64,000 nt of DNA from Erythroxylum novogranatense. Lineage: Eukaryota; Streptophyta; Magnoliopsida; Malpighiales; Erythroxylaceae. Positions within the stretch are counted from its first letter, which is position 1. Every line of letters starts with the position of its first letter. The position numbers and the translations under genes are program-made. Of this stretch, positions 23,667 through 34,681 are shown piece by piece. Under the pieces are notes generated by a model. That model was not told where the DNA came from, did no database searches, and worked only from the letters and a program-made list of their open reading frames with translations. The DNA is taken from NCBI GenBank assembly GCA_029891385.1, contig CM057230.1:55221414-55285413 (forward strand), given 5' to 3'.

Positions 23667-25277
23667 GGAGAAAAAAAGAGTCAAGCCAGTCCTAAACAAA
23701 GGCGCTTCTTTGGAGGCAACCCAAGGGAAGTAAATTTCTTTTCCTTTATATTTTCGCATTACTTTTTATTTGCATGTGTGTTTTCGAATTTGTTTGTTTT
23801 ACTTGTTTTTATGTTTTCAATCAAAATGAGAGAAAGAATAAAACAAATGAAACAAACATTTTCTCATTTTCTATTGCTTCTAGGATTATATAATCATGAT
23901 TGGAGTGTGGATTGACTGGATAATTTCATAGCAACTTTAGCATGTACTTTTGCTCTTGTGATTGGTCAATATGCATTATCTTTAGAAGAGTAGTGACTAA
24001 TGGTAGACAAAGTCGGTGAGATTTTGAGCCTTAATTGACTGACACATCCATAACAGTCTCATTGTCTTTTGATAATGTGTGACCTTCATGACATGTACGT
24101 CCCGATTTTGCATTGAATTTCTATTCAAGACCACATTTTTATCACATGCATTAATATGGAAATGATTAGGTATTCTTTGTTTTTCATAAGCTACATTAGC
24201 CAAATGACCTTCCCTATTGACATGAATTTTTCATTGATAAACCCTTTTAAGCTTTATCCTTTCTTTTTGTATAAACCACATTTTATGCTTTTAAACTTAA
24301 CCAAATGTCCTACCCAAGTCATAAAGCTAGTGGAACATTTGTGATTGTTGAGTTTGTGGATATACAAAATTCTACGTGTGAGGGTGTATATATGTGAGGG
24401 TTGGTTATAATCTTGGGATGTTATTTTATGTCTTATCATTGAGATTCCCATGTTGATGTAGTTTATTTTAATTTTTACAAGGAAAATAAAAAAAAGGAAA
24501 GGAAAGGAAATGAAAAAAAATAAAAAAAGAGAAAAAAAGAAAAAAATTATTGAAAAATTTATCAAGGAAGAATTACATGTGTGTTGAAAAGTTGTTTATA
24601 ATTCATGCATCTTCCTATAGTTGTAATGGTTGAGTTATTTGAGTATGTTGAATATGAGGTTGAGGTTTGCTTGAAAGGTTCACTCTTGTGATTTCATTGA
24701 GATAAATTATATGAGTGATTCCTTCGGATTGATCTGTGCTTCATGTGGTTTATGTGTGAGAGCTGAATAGGATTGTGAAAGATAAATGTTGCATTTATTA
24801 TAGCTGACGGTACCCAGTTGTTAATGAGTGTTACTTTTATTTCACTAGTTTTGATAGCTTTTATGCTACTTGACCCAAATATACCTCGCCTTACCCTTGC
24901 CCCCATTACAACCTTGAAAAGTCATTTGATTCATGATTTTGCATGTGAACATTAGTGGTAGAGAAATGAAATGATATGCAAAGTTATGGATTGTCATGTT
25001 CTTGAATGGTGTTGAGAGTACCCTTTGATATAATTTTGTTAAACACATTTTCCGAGTCTACCATTAGATTGCTCAGTTTTTTAAGATATTGAATGTTGAT
25101 TGATCATGAGTAAAAGCTTAGAATGTTGATTTCTTGCTATGATGTTTGAAAGTTATTCATCTTTGCTTATGATTATATTGTCTTGGAAAATATGGGAATT
25201 GAGTAAATGTTTCGGAGCTTTGAGCTTAATTTGGATGTTTTGCCCGAGGACGGTCAAAAGCTAAGTGTGGGGGTATT
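23667..25277 (+). other. Element C interior downstream of the ORF, non-coding
   Basis: 1.6 kb with no frame over about 100 codons on the sense strand. It begins with the aaaggcgcttctttggaggc word known from Athila/Tat relatives, has a purine-rich run (24480-24545) and ends with the G-rich tract at 25266-25275 that should serve as polypurine tract. Confidence 0.75.
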
Positions 25278-26906
25278 TGATATGCGCTTAATTATTAATA
25301 TTTTTAATTATTTTCACTTAGCAATTATCGATACAAAAATGATTAAAATACTCACTTTAATTCTTATTTGTTTTTAGGTACAATTCGAGAGCAAAGAAAT
25401 TAAAGTGAGTCGAAAGCATTATATTTGGATCTTTTTTTTTTGAAGATCTATTTTTGCTTGTCTTCATAAAACAAAAAGAAGAAAAGAAAAGCCAAGGAGA
25501 AGATAAGAAAAATAATGAGCAAAGAAGAATTGAAGTGGCTAAGCTTGGAAGTCAAGAGCAACAAAAACGACAGTGGAAAACAACCAAAACGATGTGAGAA
25601 GTTAGAAGACCAAAATGGCAGCGCAGACTGCGTCCATGTTTCTACATGAAACGCAGACGCAGCTTCGTTGCATGTAGTGCCCAGCAAAGGAGAAGCAGGT
25701 TTTATTGATGTGGACCTTTATTGGCCACATCATCACCAGTAAAGGAGAGCTTGCCAGTGAGGGATATTCAGTTGAGGCTATAAAATGGGGGCTCAAGTAA
25801 TTTATTGGGAAAGACTTATGAAGAGCTTAACGTTCCAACATCGGTTCGGGGGTGATATCGACGTCGATGACCCGGGTTGTTAGGTGGTGACAGCGCACGC
25901 AGCAGGCACAAGAGAGGAGAGCAAAAGGTTTTAGTTGAGGTGTGACCTTTATTGGTCACATCATCACCAGTAAAGGAGAGCTTGCCAGTGAGGGATATTC
26001 AGTTGAGGCTATAAAATGGGGGCTCAAGTAATTTATCGGGAAAGACTTATGAAGAGTTGAACGTTCCGACGTCGGTTCGGAGGTGATATCGACGCCAATG
26101 ACTCTGGTTAAGTATTATTTTAATTATTTTGTTGTTTCTTTCTCTCATTAGAAATTAATTGTGTTGTCCGATTTTAACTGATTTGGGTTTCGTATATGGA
26201 TAATCGGATTTTCATTATTATTCGGTTATTTGTGTATGAACCCGTTGGGTATTGTGAATTGATGATTTTAATGCGTTCATTGAATAGTTAATTTCAAACC
26301 CATTGCTAGAATTTCGATATAATCCGTAATTGTTATGTTGAAATTCATTTGTAGCGACTAATTATTCGTAATCATTAGGGATAACATGACCTAGGTTAAA
26401 TGACCTGAGCGTATGTGGTTGTTGCCTTGATTAATCGGTTTTCCTAATTCGTAATGCTTCTGCCTAATTAAATCTAGAGATCGTATCCTAGGTTGTTAGG
26501 TGGTTAGGTTTAATCAACGATCGTATCTTGATTAAACAAAACCTAAGTGAAAACTCAGGTTAATTATTAACCCACGATTAATAATTTCTAGGAGAGGTTA
26601 AAGAACAACAAATTAATAAAATATGGTTAGTCATGGTGTAGGTCGAGATTGAACCAAAGAACCAGGTCCTTACTGAATTCCCCACATTTATCATTTTTTC
26701 ATGTTTTCTTTAATTTGTTTTTATTAGTTAGTTTCATTTTATTTTTCTTCTTTAAAAAAAAATCCAAAACCTCCCTTTTTCTAAACACCGATTAATTTCA
26801 TTTCTTAAACTTTACACACACTCTCTGTAGGATCGACCTAGACTCGCCACTGCTACAGTAGTAGTCTAGTTATTTTAATTTTGATTAGCGTTACGACAAG
26901 CGGTCA
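25278..26906 (+). repeat. Element C 3' LTR
   Basis: 1629 bases, with the same ends and the same internal duplication with two TATA boxes (25789-25795, 26010-26016, offset 221). The duplication therefore predates this insertion. Confidence 0.95.
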
Positions 26907-28104
26907 CTCGGGTACCTTACTAACTTCCCAACTTAATCAAAATCTATCATTTTTCATAATCATCAAAAGCAGAAACATTCACTACGTACATTCATCTCAT
27001 TTTCTGCATTACTGCACTTTCGTTCACTTCACCTTTGTTTTCTAGCTATGACTTAAATCTTTCTTTCTCAGCTCTAACATCATCATACACTTTTTCGTTG
27101 ATCTTTTGACTCCAAAACCATTTCTGCAATTTCTTATAACATTTGATCATTAAATCCAAAGAAAATCATATATATGGCATACTTAAAATCTCCTCACTCA
27201 TTTTTCAGCAATTACAAATATCACTGTTCTTAACCATTTAGCAGTGAACTAACGATGCATGCTTCATTTCATGAAAAACTACATAATCATAATAAGCTTA
27301 CTTGTTTGAAGCTCCAAAACCTACAACCATCACAAAGCCCTAACATTTTCAAATCACGTGAACCTTAGTTTCTCATGCAGCCTACATACCTCATCTTGAA
27401 GGTTGACAAGGGGTCAGGTCTTTTCTTGGAATAAAAGAAAGAAATATCAGAGTGGAAGTGATGTCAACAGAGAAAAGCAAGGTTTAAATTCGGAGAATAT
27501 TTGATGAAAAGATCTGGGTTGGAGGACCTCTAAAGAAAGAAGCTTTGAGAGAAAGAATTGGAGGTAAGTACTGTGACTTCTCCTTTAAGGTTATTTAAAA
27601 CTCCACTTTAACTAAGACACCTATCCAATTCTTAGCCACTTATCAATTTCTAGATCTTTCCATTAGCACCAAAATCACTTAATTTGTTTCAATGCTTCGG
27701 AAGATGTGCTTCAAATATCTTCGAATTGTCATATTCCAAAACAATGTATTATGCCCAACTTCCGTTTAGAACTTAAATATCTTATAAACTGAATCATAAT
27801 TATACTTCGGAGACAATTTGTAGGCCTGCATCTCTAGTTCACTCCAAACAACAAGCGTCTCATTTGGAATCCTACAGATCTAGATATACTCAAAATACGG
27901 AAGTGTTGCTCAGTGGAATAACACCAGTTCATAAATTAAAGAGTATACTCACTATACCCATTCCACGTTTCTCACTCAATCTTTCTCAATTCATTTCAAA
28001 TGGCTATGATTTTTAGTTGGAGATGTAGGGTAACGTCATACGAGTCTCATAGTTTAAGAATCAATTCTTTTAGGTGTCTAGAGAAGAAGTTATGGATAGC
28101 CAAA

Positions 28105-28380
28105 TAAAAGACAGAAGAAGCGAAACTCAAAAGAAACAAAACACAGAAGAAGTAAAACACAGAAGGAGACACATCAGCAAAACACAGAAGAAGACACGTC
28201 AGCAAAACACAGAAGAAGACGCGCCAACAAAACACAGAAGAAGTAAAACTCAAAAGGAACAAAACACAGAAGAAGTTCATGAACAGTAACACAGAATGAG
28301 TTCATGAACAGTAACACAGAAGGAGTTCATGAACAGTAACATAGAAGGAGTTCATGAACATAGACGATACAAAACACAGA
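28105..28380. repeat. 25-bp minisatellites in solo LTR D
   Basis: Two adjoining arrays. In about 28130-28270 the repeated word is aaaacacagaagaag with acacgtcagc spacers, period about 25. In about 28270-28360 the unit is gttcatgaacagtaacacag plus five bases, period 25, carrying the palindrome GTTCATGAAC. Frames read across this region are repeat artefacts. Confidence 0.85.
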
Positions 28381-29069
28381 AGAAGATGATGCCATCATAA
28401 AAGAAGCCAAATATAGAAGAAGCGAAAAGGCAGAAGATAGCAAAACTCAGACGATACAAAACACATGAGAAGATGACGTCATCACAGAATAAGAAAAATA
28501 CAACAGAAGCGAAAATACAAAAGATAGCAAAACTCAGACGTCCAAAATTTCTACAACTTCTGAGAAGACAAATTTCTCTAATCAAGCCTAGATTAATCCA
28601 GACTTTCCTTCGAATACAGAACATGAATTTTCTACATTCATTCAATGTACTGCACCTAATTCTCAACTTTATGACAAACTTTGAGATTCTTAAAGACCAT
28701 ATTTAAATTCAATGTATTCATAAGAAATGTAGCCATAGGTTCCTAGTTTAATCCCCATCCAGAATCATCACATCTGGATAACTAGAGAACAAGTTAAGGC
28801 TAACAAACCAAAGCACACTCAGTGAACATTTCCATATCACTCTTTCGACTCCCTCTACCTCTTATTTTCAATAAAATCACATTAAAAAACAATTATACCC
28901 TAAATTTGTCAATGAATGCATGTACAATTATTTTTATGTGCAGGAACATTTACTATTCAATATGTATGTGTATGCCATATTATGCATAAGCATGGAACGT
29001 GTTTCCTACTTCCTCAACACTTTCTCTCATGTATTAATTTCGCCTTTACTAGGGTAACGGGATGTTACA

Positions 29070-29319
29070 ACTGAAGATCTACTCTCTAACGTAGTAATCA
29101 TTTTTATCACTTTTTAATTGTTTACTTTAATTTGTTTTTGTTAGTTTAATTTCATTTTATTTTGTTATTCAAAAACTAATAAAACCCACAAAATATCCTA
29201 AACAAAAATTCTTCTCATTACAAAAGCTTTACACATACTCTCTGTGGGATTGACTTAGACTTATCACTAGTTATAGTTTTAAGTTTAATTATTTTGTATA
29301 GTATTACGATGCCCTACCA
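29070..29319. mobile_element. C0: fragment of an old family-C LTR, right piece
   Basis: Matches the last ~230 bases of the element C LTR: ttaatttgtttttgttag, tttacacatactctctgtgg, then attacgatgcc near the end. The end is set at 29319 by aligning gatgccctacca with gatgcgcggtca. Copia pre-integrase coding starts immediately after. Confidence 0.83.
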
Positions 29320-29974
29320 ATTCAAAATATTGGTCTGGCTTATCCTCTTTAGCCTTTATTGATTCGCATATGTCATATGATTCATAATCAAATGACCCTA
29401 AACTTCCACTCTTATGGAGCTTAGCTATGCGTCTCTCATTTATATGGCCAAGGCGACAATGCTATAAGTAGGTTGATTTTAAATTATCTCGTTTATGTCT
29501 TTTCGTGTCATTGACATTCATAATTGGATGTGACATATCTAATATGTAAATTCCATTGCATAATGTACCAGTACCATAAAGCATTCCATTCAAACTAATA
29601 GAACAACCATTGCTACTAAAAGTCAAATGGAAACCACTCTATTTAAACAAGAAATGATAATATGTTCTTTGTTAAAACAGTACAAAATAACATTCATCCA
29701 GTTTAATTACAAGCCCACCGGGAGTGACAAAAATAAGTGCCTACGGCTAATGCAAAGAACTCTTGCTCCATTTCCTACACGCAGTCTAGTTATCCCTTCA
29801 TGACCTGCTCATCGTCCTCGAGGCCCTCGTGATATCATTGCATATGTGTGAGCCACAACCGGTATCTAATACCCATATGTTATGATCAGAAACAGTATTA
29901 ATCTCAATGACAAACATACCTGAAGAAGCCGAGGCATCTGATGCCTTCTTCGCTTCAATTCTTCCAGATAGACT
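29320..29974 (-). pseudogene. Element E protease and pre-integrase fragment
   Basis: Reading from high to low coordinates: after a frameshift in the gag zinc knuckle come VYLEELKRR, then the protease site WVLDTGCGSHIC (about 29835-29870, DTG intact), degraded sequence with VGNGAR remnants, and at about 29325-29430 RIAKLHKSG, then SFDYESYDICES, the pre-integrase motif. Several stops and frame changes. The segment ends at the C0 junction. Confidence 0.8.
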
Positions 29975-30754
29975 TTACGCTTTAAGCCCAAAGTGGCCAA
30001 TTTTGTCACAATGGAAGCAAGTTCCTTTTGGTGCAGTTTCTTTGGTTTTCTTTTTGGCTGCACTTCCTTTTGGTTTCTTAGACCTTTTCTTCTTCAGTTT
30101 CTTTTTCTTTGAACCAGAAGAAGTAGAGTCCACCACGAGCACTGGCTTGCTATCCTTCTTGATAGATTGCTCATTGCTTGGCAGATTGATCAACTCAGGG
30201 ATTGTCGTGGATATTTGGTTCATCCGATAGTTTAACACAAACTGTGAATAACTATCAGACAATCCAACCAAAATTAAGTCAACACTTAATTCATAATCCA
30301 AAACAAAACCTAAGACGGCCAACCTCTCAATATACCCATTCATCTTTAGTGCATACTGCACTGCAGATGAACCTGGAGTCATCTTAATAGTGAAGAGTAG
30401 CCTCAAGTTCTCGAACCTTTCAGACCGAGCTTGCTCATCAAAAAGCTCTCTAAGATGAAACACTATGGTATTAGCATCCATAGACTCATGCTGCTTCTGC
30501 AGCTCTGGTGACATAGAGGCGAGCATAATGCAGGTAGCCATGTCACTGTCTTTGAGATGCTTACGATAAACTTTCTGATCCTCATCAGAAGCATCAACAG
30601 CAGGTGGATCAAGAAGTGAAACATCTAGGACATAGCCCAGTTCCTCAGATCTGAGAACAATTCTCATATTTCTGAGCCAATCAAGAAAGTTGGGTCCAGT
30701 TAATTTATTAAACTCCATAAGTGAGCGCAAATTCACACTGGAAGACATCTTCAA
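29975..30754 (-). pseudogene. Element E copia gag
   Basis: 259 codons. A capsid-like gag of the UBN2/copia type: FNKLTGPNFLDWLRNMRIVL near residue 15, then LFDEQARSERFENLRLLF and YALKMNGYIERLAVLG, a Lys-rich linker (SGSKKKKLKKKRSKKPKG) and the first part of a CCHC knuckle (CFHCDKIGH). A frameshift removes the final Cys and replaces the end with FGLKA and a stop. It would form particles and bind RNA. The body is intact, so decay is mostly downstream. Confidence 0.88.
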
Positions 30755-30933
30755 TAAACCTAAAGGGATAGAGAGAAAGAATGTTAGAATAGAAATGCAT
30801 GATCATAAGGACTTGCATGACATGCATATGGCTCCCACTAGTTTCAAAGAATCCATAACCCTCATTACGAATCCAAGAAACATTATGACAAAATATCCTA
30901 GTGGGTCGATATCCGATATTACTAAGGATGACC

Positions 30934-31318
30934 TTGGGTTTACCCAACAAGCCACCTTAGATCAATCGGTAGGTATCGGTCATACCAATTGCAACATAGA
31001 TATCCGACATTACTAAAATGACCTTGGGTTTACCCAACAAGCCACCTTAGATCAATCGGTAGGTATCGGTCATACCAATTACATCATAGGTGCAATTATC
31101 GACTAGTGCTATCAACTCGTGATATATGCACACACATTGGGTTATCAACTCTTGATGCGCGTACATCTGATGTACACTACCCAATTTCGCCTCTGTCTAC
31201 ATTAACCTTGAGTTTACTCAACAAATCAACGCTTCTAGTGAAAACCGACCCATTAATCCAAAAATCTTATTTCTATGGTTCGAACATATCCGTATAGAGT
31301 GAGCTTGGGTTTACCCAA
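30934..31318. repeat. Four short inverted repeats, one with paired changes
   Basis: TTGGGTttACCCAA at 30934-30947, 31024-31037 and 31305-31318; TTGAGTttACTCAA at 31208-31221. In the variant both arms changed (G to A and C to T), so pairing is kept. Confidence 0.85.
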
Positions 31319-31534
31319 CAACCCGAACTCTATAAGAACTCTGGTTCTCCCCATATTAATGGAAGGCGTTAGTTTTCATATTATATGTGAGGGATTTCAA
31401 ACTTTCTTCACTCTTCTTCTTCTCCAAGCTGTAGGATTATAGTCACAATGACTATATTGAATAATTTAGGGCATTTCATCAATCACATCGAATCTATACC
31501 TATAATCATCCATCATCCCACCTTTGCATGTGTT

Positions 31535-31708
31535 AGTCGACTTGTACATGTGTAAGTCGACTACTTTTGACTACTGTGCACGAGCTAGTCGACTTGTGCA
31601 TGTGTAAGTCGACTAATCTTGACTACTGTGCACAAGCGAGTCGACTAGTGCATGTGTAAGTCGACTAACTTGACTAGGCAAGTCGACTTATGCATGTGTA
31701 AGTCGACT
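31535..31708. repeat. Eight AGTCGACT palindromes in four evenly spaced pairs
   Basis: Positions 31535, 31555, 31587, 31607, 31639, 31659, 31681 and 31701. Within a pair the starts are always 20 bases apart with a catgtgt word between; pairs repeat at 52, 52 and 42 bases. Confidence 0.93.
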
Positions 31709-32823
31709 TATATGCAGAAGTACTCTCTAATCGGCTAATTTCTCAATCCGTGCAGTTCAAATTCACAATACCAAGTGTAATATACTTTACTTTGATGTAC
31801 CAATGAAACACTTTAATTGTATCATGCTTACCATATATATAATCATATTATACATGAAAAACTTGAAATTGATTAATACACTATTATTCTCTTAGATTTC
31901 CAAATAATTTTTCAAATACCAAATAATCTTCCTACGTATCTCTAGATAGTCTACACTTTATCAAGACTACTTCGGCACTGGTCACAAAATTGGTGACGGC
32001 CAAAACAATCAAGACAAGGAAATATACTAATAAGACGCTAATGAGACACATTTGACATCCGAAAATTTTTGGAAACCCAATTTCAAGAAAATCAGTTTGG
32101 AAAGCATAAAACATCAATGTAAAATATTTTTAATCACATTAAAAATGATCCAAGGCATTGGAACCGAAAAATACACAATCAATCATTCCAAACAAAACAG
32201 TTCCAGCAACTTTCTCAAAACTGCCAAGCTCTGTTTTTTGCTTGAAAAACTCATTGAAACGATTTCAATAAATTCTGAGAAAATTAAAGAGGTTATAACA
32301 TGTTGACAACATGCTCCATGAATTTTTTCAGGATTTATTTCCAACAAAAACTCAACCAACGTCAGCATTAAAGCCAATGTTGAATCTGTGTTCCTCAACA
32401 CAGATATTCCCATCAGTACACAATAAATTCTCAAATAAATAGTAAATCACCTCGAAAATATTTTTACATTCTCATAGACATTTCTAAACATCTTAGAGAC
32501 ATTTTGGTGAAATAAAATCCAAAAAAAAAATTTCTATAATTTATTCTCAAATTTATAAGCATGCCTGTTCAAGGATTGTGCACAAACACAGCAACCAGAA
32601 CATTAGGGAATAAATTAGCAAAACCATATCAAATCACATTGATAAATTCTTTCCTTCCACAGACATATTCAGAAACATATTATGAGCAAATCTGAGCAAG
32701 AAAATTTCGAAAACAAGATTTCTATACTGATTTCGAATTTAACACAGTCAACATGCATCATCGTCACATCCAATAGGCAGCTCTAACCTTGTTATGATTT
32801 CTTTCGTTATATACGACATAAGT

Positions 32824-32836
32824 GGCTCTGATACCA
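32824..32836 (-). other. Primer-binding site of element E (tRNA-Met type)
   Basis: The minus strand reads TGGTATCAGAGCC, one base from the LTR end at 32838. Confidence 0.92.
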
Positions 32837-32837
32837 T

Positions 32838-33349
32838 TGTTGGAAAATCCCGGTGTGTACATCACATATACACGGTGCGGAAAACAAAATTTTTTTTTCC
32901 GGTATCTTCCCAAAAGCCAGGATCCATGTGTCTATATAACAAAGTCAAACTATAACTACCAAAGGAGACCGTCTCTAACGGTATCCACGCAGAGATCGGA
33001 GAACCTAACCGGGGCAAACCCTTTGACCCGGGAATAGCTAGAATAAAGTGAAGACTGCTAGATCTTACCTTATTCTTGGAGAGCTAGGTGAAGAAACGAT
33101 GGAGAGAAGCTTGGAGAAGAGAGTGAAGCTTGATGAAGAATGAAGAAGATAGGAAAGCTTTTGGTTTTTTAACAACCCTTTCAAAACCAACGACCATCTG
33201 CATCTTTCACTATCATTTGCCAATTGTCTTTGACAATTAAAGACATTTAATGCTACTTTATCAAAGTTCCTCTCCTCCTTTCCACGTTAGCCTTATATAT
33301 ATATATATATATATATAAAGATAAGTCCTCTCCTCCTTCTTCCACGTTA

Positions 33350-33404
<55 letters not shown>

Positions 33405-34681
33405 ATAAGATATATATATATATAAATGCTGGAGTGGTCCAGTTATACTGGGGTCGGTCCTACCGGGTCCCGATATAAAAAAAATACCGAAGACCTGTTT
33501 CAGCAATATCGATGTCGCGATCTCATCGGGATATATCCCAATCTCATCGGGATCCATTTAATCCTATTGCTCTCCATATATTGGATCTCTGTCTAAAACT
33601 ATTTTACGAATTCTCCAAATCACTCTTATGCGTGTGACCCATTAGGTTTCCAGTTATGTTGGCCACTTAGATTAACACTTAATCCAAGCAAGTCATGAGC
33701 GGTATCTAGCAACACATCATGACCCCCAATTGACCAGAAAGTAATTGGTTTGACGAATGAACCTATGTTCATCACGAACCATATCACGAACCTTTCCATA
33801 GACAATTACTGTGCAATTCGTCCTTTCACCATACTATACCCCACTTGGTTATGAGTATGGGCAAAGTTTCAACTCTTACTAGAATGACCACGTCAAATCT
33901 AGTCCAAGTGATATCAGTTCTTATCCTGGGACTCATTACTTTATATGTCACTGAAGACACTCTTCATGACATATAAACTCCGGCCAGAGATTTCCAAGTA
34001 ATGACCCTGACAAGAGGCCATGGGTACCATCTTCTGCTATCACAGAAGTGGTGAATCCTCTATTGGCTACTCAATTACATTCGAATACCTCAAGCTGTAC
34101 CCGATCACCACCCTATGAGCGACCTGTGTAAGGCAACAAGGAATGGAGTCAAAGCACAGAATCAGTATCCAAGATATCCTTGAGTACCTCAAGTATAAGG
34201 ATATTTGTACCATTGCTATGATGAGATTATCACTGACATTAGAATATGACATCCATGTGATGATCTTATAGCAGGTCATCCAATGTACTTACTACCTCTA
34301 GTAAGCATTCACATCTCAACCCTAAATATCTCATATTTACAGTTTCTGAGATCCACTGCTTGATCAAATCAAGGAGCTTGACATGTGCTAGTCTTTCCGG
34401 ATTAACGATGTCCAGTTTCAGTAATCCTATGACTAGGGATAATTTAGATACTGACATAATTGCACATGATAGGAATCTCAATAGTATGATCACATCATAA
34501 TTTCCTTCATACTATGTCATATATCTTGAACTTCATTAATTTTCTCATAGATCAATATCAATTCATAAATGATGAACATCAAATTAATGAAATATGCCTT
34601 TCTTTATTTATTCATAAAGTATGTACACAACTTTGTACAAAACGCGCTAAAGGCGATTGTCTTTAGGGCACTACTCTAACA
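32838..34681 (-). repeat. Element E 5' LTR
   Basis: 1844 bases, plus-strand ends tgttggaaaatccc and ctctaaca. Includes two TA runs and a duplicated cctctcctcc-cttccacgtta word (33269-33290 and about 33327-33351). The right flank ctaat (34682-34686) would be the TSD; the partner is outside the window. Confidence 0.9.
33294..33401. repeat. (TA)n microsatellites in element E LTR
   Basis: Runs at 33294-33317 and about 33353-33400, separated by the duplicated pyrimidine-rich word. Confidence 0.95.

Larger units (their letters stand above)
20996..26906 (+). mobile_element. Element C: 5.9 kb non-autonomous gypsy-type element (Athila/Tat-like), plus strand
   Basis: LTRs 20996-22621 and 25278-26906 (TG...CA) flank a 2656-base interior with a tRNA-Asp primer site, one 295-codon ORF and a G-rich tract (agtgtgggggta) before the 3' LTR. 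A perfect 5-bp TSD, CTCGG, is at 20991-20995 and 26907-26911. There is no protease, RT, RNase H or integrase. The Asp primer site and the ggcaacccaaggg and aagtgtgggggtatt words are usual in Athila/Tat relatives. A hand count gives about 6 differences in the first 170 LTR bases, so it is among the younger insertions. Confidence 0.92.
19698..29069 (-). mobile_element. D: solo LTR of the B/G superfamily, split by element C
   Basis: It starts tgtagcaccctactccc and ends gggatgttaca, the same termini as B and G. Without element C and one TSD it is about 3456 bases, one LTR long, with no interior. Flanks are ATCGA on the left and ACTGA on the right; both align with the same five bases (accaa) of the family-C LTR, so they are an old TSD with two changes. 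The left part carries the conserved catcatcgatgg block and hairpins at 20055-20072 and 20111-20127; the right part carries a 25-bp minisatellite. Confidence 0.82.
30755..32823 (-). other. Element E leader with repeats and palindromes
   Basis: A 2 kb untranslated leader between primer site and gag, unusually long. It holds a 90-bp tandem duplication (about 30908-31088), four copies of a ttgggtttacccaa-type inverted repeat and eight AGTCGACT palindromes. The portion 31710-32820 is AT-rich with no ORF I accept. Confidence 0.8.
29320..34681 (-). mobile_element. Element E: Ty1/copia element, minus strand, 5' part only
   Basis: In element order: 5' LTR 32838-34681, tRNA-Met primer site, a 2.07 kb leader, gag (30754-29975), protease and the start of the pre-integrase region, which stops at 29320 where C0 was inserted. 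The rest of pol and the 3' LTR must lie left of the window if they survive. The clade is not resolved. Confidence 0.88.

Noticed and set aside
28074..28289. 71-codon charged ORF and a minus-strand Cys/Phe-rich ORF
   Set aside because: Both are translations of the 25-bp minisatellite in solo LTR D.
31535..31708. CRISPR-like array of regularly spaced repeats
   Set aside because: The repeats are 8-base palindromes with short, near-identical spacers in a plant retrotransposon leader; no cas genes and no spacer diversity.
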